Below the pieces are notes generated by a model. That model worked only from the letters and a program-made list of their open reading frames with translations. It did no database searches and was not told the DNA's origin. 64,000 bases of DNA from Istiophorus platypterus. Its lineage: Eukaryota > Chordata > Actinopteri > Istiophoriformes > Istiophoridae. Made by a program: the position numbers and the translations under genes. The DNA lies in the NCBI GenBank assembly GCA_016859345.1, contig CM029120.1:8696001-8760000 (forward strand). The letters run 5' to 3'. Positions 58,831 to 64,000 of the stretch are shown here, in pieces. Positions within the stretch are counted from its first letter, which is position 1; each line of letters opens with the position of its first letter.

Positions 58831-60780
58831 GAATAAACTGAAATAAAAAGAGAAAAATAGAGACAGAATTATTAATATGTTAATATGTTTTAAAAGTAAA
58901 AAGGGGCTCCTTGGAGACCAAAAACTAAAATCTGGACCGACTAAAAACTTATAAAACGGCGTCAGTTAGGAGAGCAAATCAAAGCTCATTATTTTTTTAT
59001 TCTTCTACATTGCCTGTACTCGACCAACACCCAAATTATGCTAATGTCCTGTGCAGAGGACTTAGGGTTTTCTCATAGTTTTAAGATATTAAGGTTGTTT
59101 AATGTGTTTTTGTTCCATTTCAAGGTGTTATAATTGTGGTTCCTATAGACCCTGATCAATTTTTAACATGATACTTTCTCCCACAGGGAATTTTTAGTCA
59201 TCATTTTGTTGTCTCAGATCCCTGCATGATACACTTCCTACAAATGAACAAAACCAAGCCTCCTGCTGTACATTCTCCCAGGTATTATGATTCCTCGGAG
59301 GAGGTAAGTGCCTGTTTGAGCAACACCGTGTATACCTACGTGGATATCAACACATTCCAGTGACATTGAATGTCAGGGGTCAGCAGCTTATATGGTCTTG
59401 CCAAAACAGAGGACACTGTGGAATGGAAATGTTGCTTGAAGTGAAATGACACATTATATCTTTCGGCTCATTCTGAGTTTTCAAGAGGCACACTGGCACC
59501 GGAATCATTTCTGGGCATAAGAACGTACAAACGGTGGAGCGAGGGATGATATTATATGCAAAGATGCTTTCGGGAAACTGAGCCTAAGACTGGGCAAACC
59601 AGAAGCTGTGCTGCTAAGTGGATTAACACGGTCAGTTAAAGAAAATGAAAGCCCAGTCCAGTGAGGACAGACCAGTCTCACCCCCAAGATGAAATGTAAA
59701 CAGGTGCTCAGCTTTTTTCTTTGTTTTTTTTAACCCACCGTTTGGTCGTGAGCAAAAGAGAGTGAGGTACCGATGTCAAATATGGGCCTTAGAGGAGAGG
59801 GAGGTAAAAAGAGTGAGGAAGATGGAAAGAGGGAGAAGGGGAGAGTGCACGGTTCAGTGTTTCTGCGAGGCTGAAATGATAGAAGGAGAGGGAGAGCTCG
59901 GAGGCAGTCAGGTGTAATAAAGCAATAATCAAGTGAAGAGATATACTGTATTAATGGCTAAAACTGTGAGATCGTGGAAGCAGAGCAAAAAGAAGCCTCT
60001 GAACTTAACCTTAGCTCTCACATGGCAACTGGTAAAACTGGACGTCGTGAGTGTGTATGTGCTGTTGTATAACCTGCCCGCTTATTTGAATAAAAGAGGG
60101 CATAAACTCGGTCTACGCGCAGGGCTGTGGACGTGCTAATGCTGCATTTACATTGCAACATTTAAAAAGCCCTTCTGGTTTGGAATGACTTGAACAGAGC
60201 AGCACATTCTGCTCTGCTGAGTCTGCTCAGCTGTGCAGTTTCGGGTAGTTTGCTGCGTATTTATTCAGTTTCAACAATTGGGCATCTGCAGCCCGCTAAC
60301 CTCTTGCGAAAGTTGCAGGGTAATCTTACTTATAATTGCAAATTTACTGTCATGAGAAGCTTTGTTGAGCTTGAAAAAAAAAGAAGAAGCAGAATAGGGA
60401 CCAGTGAACCATTTGGTCGTGATCCGGACGGCTTAATATATTTTGAAATGATTTACTGCAGCATCGTCTGCAGTCAACATCAGCATTGCCCTGGTCTCCC
60501 ATCGTCTTACATCTTTGTGGGAATGAGTGAAATTCATTTTGCCATCAACTGTCCACATTTGGCTGAAGTGTACGGGAGCTGTTTCTATAGAGGCAGAAAC
60601 AGCGGGGAAGAGGCAGAAGAACAATGTCCTGTGGAGCGACAGAATGAAAGAGGAAAATAAAAACGAGGGCAAACACAGCAGACTCCAAACAGAGGTTTTA
60701 CACCTTCAAAAAGCACCTACAGCGGTGGCTCTAATTCTTCTTTTCTCATCAAAACACCACCATTATAAAAGATTTATATA
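58831..60780. other. Non-coding stretch with one long unexplained frame
   Basis: The plus-strand frame 60190-60660 (156 codons) is the longest here. It has an apparent hydrophobic N-terminus but no domain, no splice context and no neighbour support. I do not call it a gene. The rest shows nothing recognisable. Confidence 0.35.
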
Positions 60781-60789
60781 ATCTGTCAC

Positions 60790-61262
60790 ATGCTGAAGGG
60801 CTTTGGAGTGCTGAGAAAATTAGTCAATAAATGAATTAGCCAATCAGAAGAACATAAATTGCTAACAATTTTGATAATCAATTAATTTTTTTCAGTCATT
60901 TAATGGGCAAAAATGCCAGATGTTGGCTCGTTTTGGCCTCTCAAACCTGGGAATGAGCTGACTTTCTCTGTTTTGTACCGTTTTAAATTAAATATATTGG
61001 GGTTCTACCAATACAAACCATTATGTAGAGAGCTAATTACTGAATATAAATATATTAAATGACTATTGCAGAGAAATGCCAACCATAAATAGTATTAAAT
61101 GGGGTTTAATTTCATGAAAATCATTTTTCAGCTTCCAAAGTGAAGCATGACAGAAACCGTTTAACATCCTCTAGACTAAATAATGACTGTATTGATTGAA
61201 AAAAATAAAAAAAAATAGCGGAATAATCAATACTGAAGATAGTCGTTTGTTGCAGCGCTATG
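60790..61262. repeat. Interspersed repeat of the AATCAATTAAT...TTGCAGCGC type, near full length
   Basis: It contains GCTAACAATTTTGATAATCA, TTAATTTTTTTCAGTCATTT, GCAAAAATGCCAGATGTTGG and, at the end, CTGAAGATAGTCGTTTGTTG then CAGCGCT. I recognise this order from a common fish family that ends in GTTGCAGCCC. Confidence 0.65.
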
Positions 61263-61402
61263 CTAAATCATTAGGAAACCGACAAAGAGAATGTTCAATA
61301 TCAAGATTTCAATATTCTGATTAAATCAAATTGAATCAAACACGTATTTGCAAGTGAATCGGCAGGAGAGAATTCGTAGCCTGAGGAGTTGATGGGCCCA
61401 AG

Positions 61403-61403
<1 letters not shown>

Positions 61404-61440
<37 letters not shown>
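61404..61440. repeat. (CAG)12 trinucleotide repeat
   Basis: Twelve uninterrupted CAG/AGC units. No supported reading frame runs through it: the forward frame stops a few codons later, and the reverse frame is a leucine run without a gene around it. Confidence 0.95.
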
Positions 61441-61441
<1 letters not shown>

Positions 61442-61542
61442 GTCATGAAGCGTGAATACTCCCAGCTTCTGGGTTGCGTTTGCTATTGTGGCCCCTGATC
61501 CCACTGTCCCACCATTGTTAATGATAATGTCAGCGGTGATGG

Positions 61543-61547
<5 letters not shown>

Positions 61548-61621
<74 letters not shown>
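61548..61621. repeat. (GT)36 microsatellite
   Basis: The longest uninterrupted dinucleotide tract in the window, followed by CTGTGTGTGCGCGCGC. Confidence 0.95.
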
Positions 61622-61920
61622 TGTGTGTGCGCGCGCACTTGCTTTACAGTGTGTTTGCAGAGCGTGCTAACTTTGGTGTCGGTGTGTATCAGAGCAATGT
61701 GTGCGTGAGAGAGACCAGAGGTGACCCAGTGGTGTCCCTGCTGGTTCAGAGCAGGGATAACACCCTCTGGAGGCGACGCTCATTAATCATCCCATTCAAA
61801 CACACAGAACGCAATCCATCCGCCCATCCTCTCCTCCTCCTGCTCCTCCTTCCCTCTCCTCCTCTTCCTCCTCCGCTCCGCAGCACCAACACTTCGTAAT
61901 GGGGTCACTGCTCCCATTTA

Positions 61921-62190
61921 ACAGAGAAAGACAGAGGAGAGAGAGAGAGAGAGGAAAAGGGGAAGAGATGGGGAGGGTAGTAAAAACGAACTGAGATTAA
62001 ATAAGAAAGAAACGAAGGGGGAAGGACGGCAAGGGAGGCAGAAATAATAAAAAGAGGGGGAGGGAGATGGGGGGAGAGAGGGGAAGGAAATAATTACAGA
62101 GGGAGGTGTTTGAAAGTAGGGACGATTAAGAGGAAGGGGAGGGGTAAGAGAATGAGGGAGAATAAGTAAAGAGGGAGGAAGAGGGGTTAA
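61921..62190. repeat. Purine-rich (GA/GGGA) tract
   Basis: The plus strand is almost all A and G (AGAGAGAGAGAG, GGGGGAGAGAGG) over about 270 bases. This kind of mirror-like polypurine tract can form triplex DNA. The P/S/L-rich minus-strand frame is an artefact. Confidence 0.85.
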
Positions 62191-62589
62191 AAAATGTGCT
62201 GAAAAACAGTAAAAGTCTTTCCCCTGATTAATGTCGCACAAGACAGAAGCAAAACATTGTGTTCTTTGGAAATGCGTAGAAGAATCTTTGGAATATGCCG
62301 CTGTGGGGACCCAGCACTAATTATGTGACTGTGTGTGTGTGTGTCTGTGTGTGTGATTCATTCTAGTGCTGGAGGACAAGCATGTGTACATAACCAGCAC
62401 ACACAGAGATGCACAAATGCTGGTGGAGGCACACACCAACACACAGCAGCTAGCGAGCAACGCCAGGGGACCTTGGTAGAAGTAGGTTCCTCCTCCTGCT
62501 GCATTATTCTCTTTGGAATGTTGTTTTTATTTCCTGGTTCGAAACTGCGGTGCATCGCCCCCGGTTACCCACCATCTCTCCCTTTCACG

Positions 62590-62640
62590 CACGCACACAC
62601 ACACAAACGCACACACACACACACGCGTGTGTGTGCACGC
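62590..62640. repeat. (CA)n then (GT)n hairpin-prone microsatellite
   Basis: CACACACACACACGCGTGTGTGTGC (about 62610-62637) is self-complementary around ACGCGT. More CA repeats are at 62963-62986 and a C-rich run at 62766-62788. Confidence 0.85.
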
Positions 62641-62989
62641 TGGAGCATTTCACTCATCCATGTCCCATAACCACTTTTGAGAAAACAGCCTTTGACAGAT
62701 GCCCCCAAACAAAAAGAGAAACTAGAGGCCAAAAAAACATCTGAGCCTGACAAAGACCGTCGCTTGCCCCCCACCCCCCACCCCCCCACACCCTCACCCT
62801 GCGTGTGCCCTCAAAATAACAAGTCCATTCTGTTTCCTGGTGGACAGTGGCCCCTGGAGACGTTTCTGTCCCTCTGCGGTTAAAAAGCAAAAGTTTGACA
62901 TTTCAAGAAAGAGATGAAACATTGATGCCACGCTCATATCTTTATGGTGGGTGTGTATGTATACACACACACACACACACGCACACCAC

Positions 62990-64000
62990 ACAAAGGGACA
63001 GGTGCTCGCCGGTATTCCAAACCCAACAAAAATTTAGTGTCTGTAGTCTGGCCAACTGATGTGGCCCTGCTATGAACAAACAGCCTGAGCTGCAGCAGTG
63101 GCTGTGACACATATGCTTATGGAGGCATTTGAGGTACTTTTAAATCCGCTTTCTTAATGTCACGGCTCACGTCAAAAGTAGCGAACTTTGTCGCAACCCG
63201 GACCGAAATCTTAACGCACGGGTGCGGCGCGCAGATACAAATCTTACACTTACATGTGGATATCTCATCTCTGATGTTAATCACTAATAAACGTCTGTAA
63301 ATCTGTTTAGAAATCATACTCAAGGCGTTCCCCTTAACTCTAGGACTTGATTGAGAATCATCATGTTTTTGAAGTTCCTTTCAGCATCAAAGTAATGCAG
63401 AGAGCTGTCTGTGTGTACACGGGCAAACTGAAAGCAGGAACCACTAATAGCCAATTCAGCAGACTTTTAATGGGGCCAGTTTGCCCCAATGTAAACAAAT
63501 ATATACTAAAAAAAACATGGGGCTGAAATTGTATTGAATGGTTGCATCATTTTGGCTTTGAGAGCCGCTGGCCTAATCTGTACAAAAACCCTGCAAATTG
63601 AGTAAAAATGTCCATTTGCAGTTTTATTGGGGTGATGTGCTGGAAGACTTCTTGGCTACGGTTATTGAGCTTCAAGATTCCAAGAAGTTACTGTGACTGG
63701 CCAAGAAAAGGTCTGGCACATAATGACTCCGGGTGAAGTGTCATCTTTACACTTGTGTTTTTGTATATATGAAAAACAAACAGGATGCAACATGTTAATA
63801 CAGGCGCTCCCTAGGTTTAGGCGTATAGGCGTATTTAATTCAACGTCGGACGGAGCCAGGCTTGCAGTTTCCCCCGTCTCCTGTCTTTCTGCTAAGCCAA
63901 ACTAACCAGCTACTGTCTGTAGCCTTGTATTTTTTTCCCCCCCTCAAACAGACACGAGCGTGGTATCAGATCTTCCCGTTTTAAATCTTCACCAGAAAGC
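62990..64000. other. Right end of window, non-coding
   Basis: No gene was recognised. A pyrimidine run ending CCCCCCTCAAACAG at 63938-63951 resembles a splice acceptor, but the 49 bases that remain are too few to judge an exon. Confidence 0.35.

Noticed and set aside
60190..60660. 156-codon plus-strand open frame with hydrophobic start
   Set aside because: There is no recognised domain, upstream promoter or splice signals. Length alone is not convincing in 64 kb.
61301..61504. Leucine-run or polyserine protein encoded by the CAG repeat
   Set aside because: The frames stop soon after the repeat and no gene model surrounds it.

Overview
This window looks like nuclear DNA from a ray-finned (teleost) fish, probably a percomorph. 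It has small genes with phased introns of about 93-930 bp. It also has very abundant CA/GT microsatellites, a Tc1-type transposon relic, tRNA-derived SINE relics and several interspersed families typical of fish genomes. There is no bacterial-style gene organisation. The species is an inference; the sequence does not identify it.

The recognisable protein-coding content is a small tandem cluster of glycosyltransferase family 92 genes (GT92/DUF23, the family of the nematode beta-1,4-galactosyltransferase GALT-1), all on the minus strand. Gene A (65-2604; 442 codons, four coding exons) and gene C (25789-27704; 444 codons, same four-exon structure) are intact. Each encodes a type II Golgi-type enzyme with an N-terminal membrane anchor and a DID metal-binding motif. 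Between them lies gene B (16013-17579), a pseudogene that has lost its start codon, most of exon 2 and exon 4. A and C are diverged in exons 1, 3 and 4. In exon 2, however, they share a 274-bp block with one synonymous difference, which points to recent gene conversion. CpG-rich segments at 8.6-9.8 kb and 29.7-30.1 kb lie upstream of A and C and are plausible promoters with 5' untranslated exons.

The DNA between the genes is made of old mobile elements: a decayed endogenous retrovirus at 6.68-8.19 kb, a truncated Tc1 element at 19.34-20.0 kb, SINE relics, MITE-like hairpins, and at least seven copies of a GCTAAC-rich interspersed repeat.

From about 30 kb to the right end I find no convincing gene. 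This half is rich in microsatellites (the longest is an uninterrupted GT tract at 61.55-61.62 kb; there is also a CAG12 tract at 61.4 kb). It holds a nested recent duplication at 36.4-39.6 kb. It also holds several non-repetitive, homeodomain-motif-like stretches that could be conserved regulatory elements of a neighbouring developmental gene; this last point is only a hypothesis. I found no clearly novel biological system. The observations most worth checking are the exon-limited gene conversion and the duplicated block at 36-40 kb.
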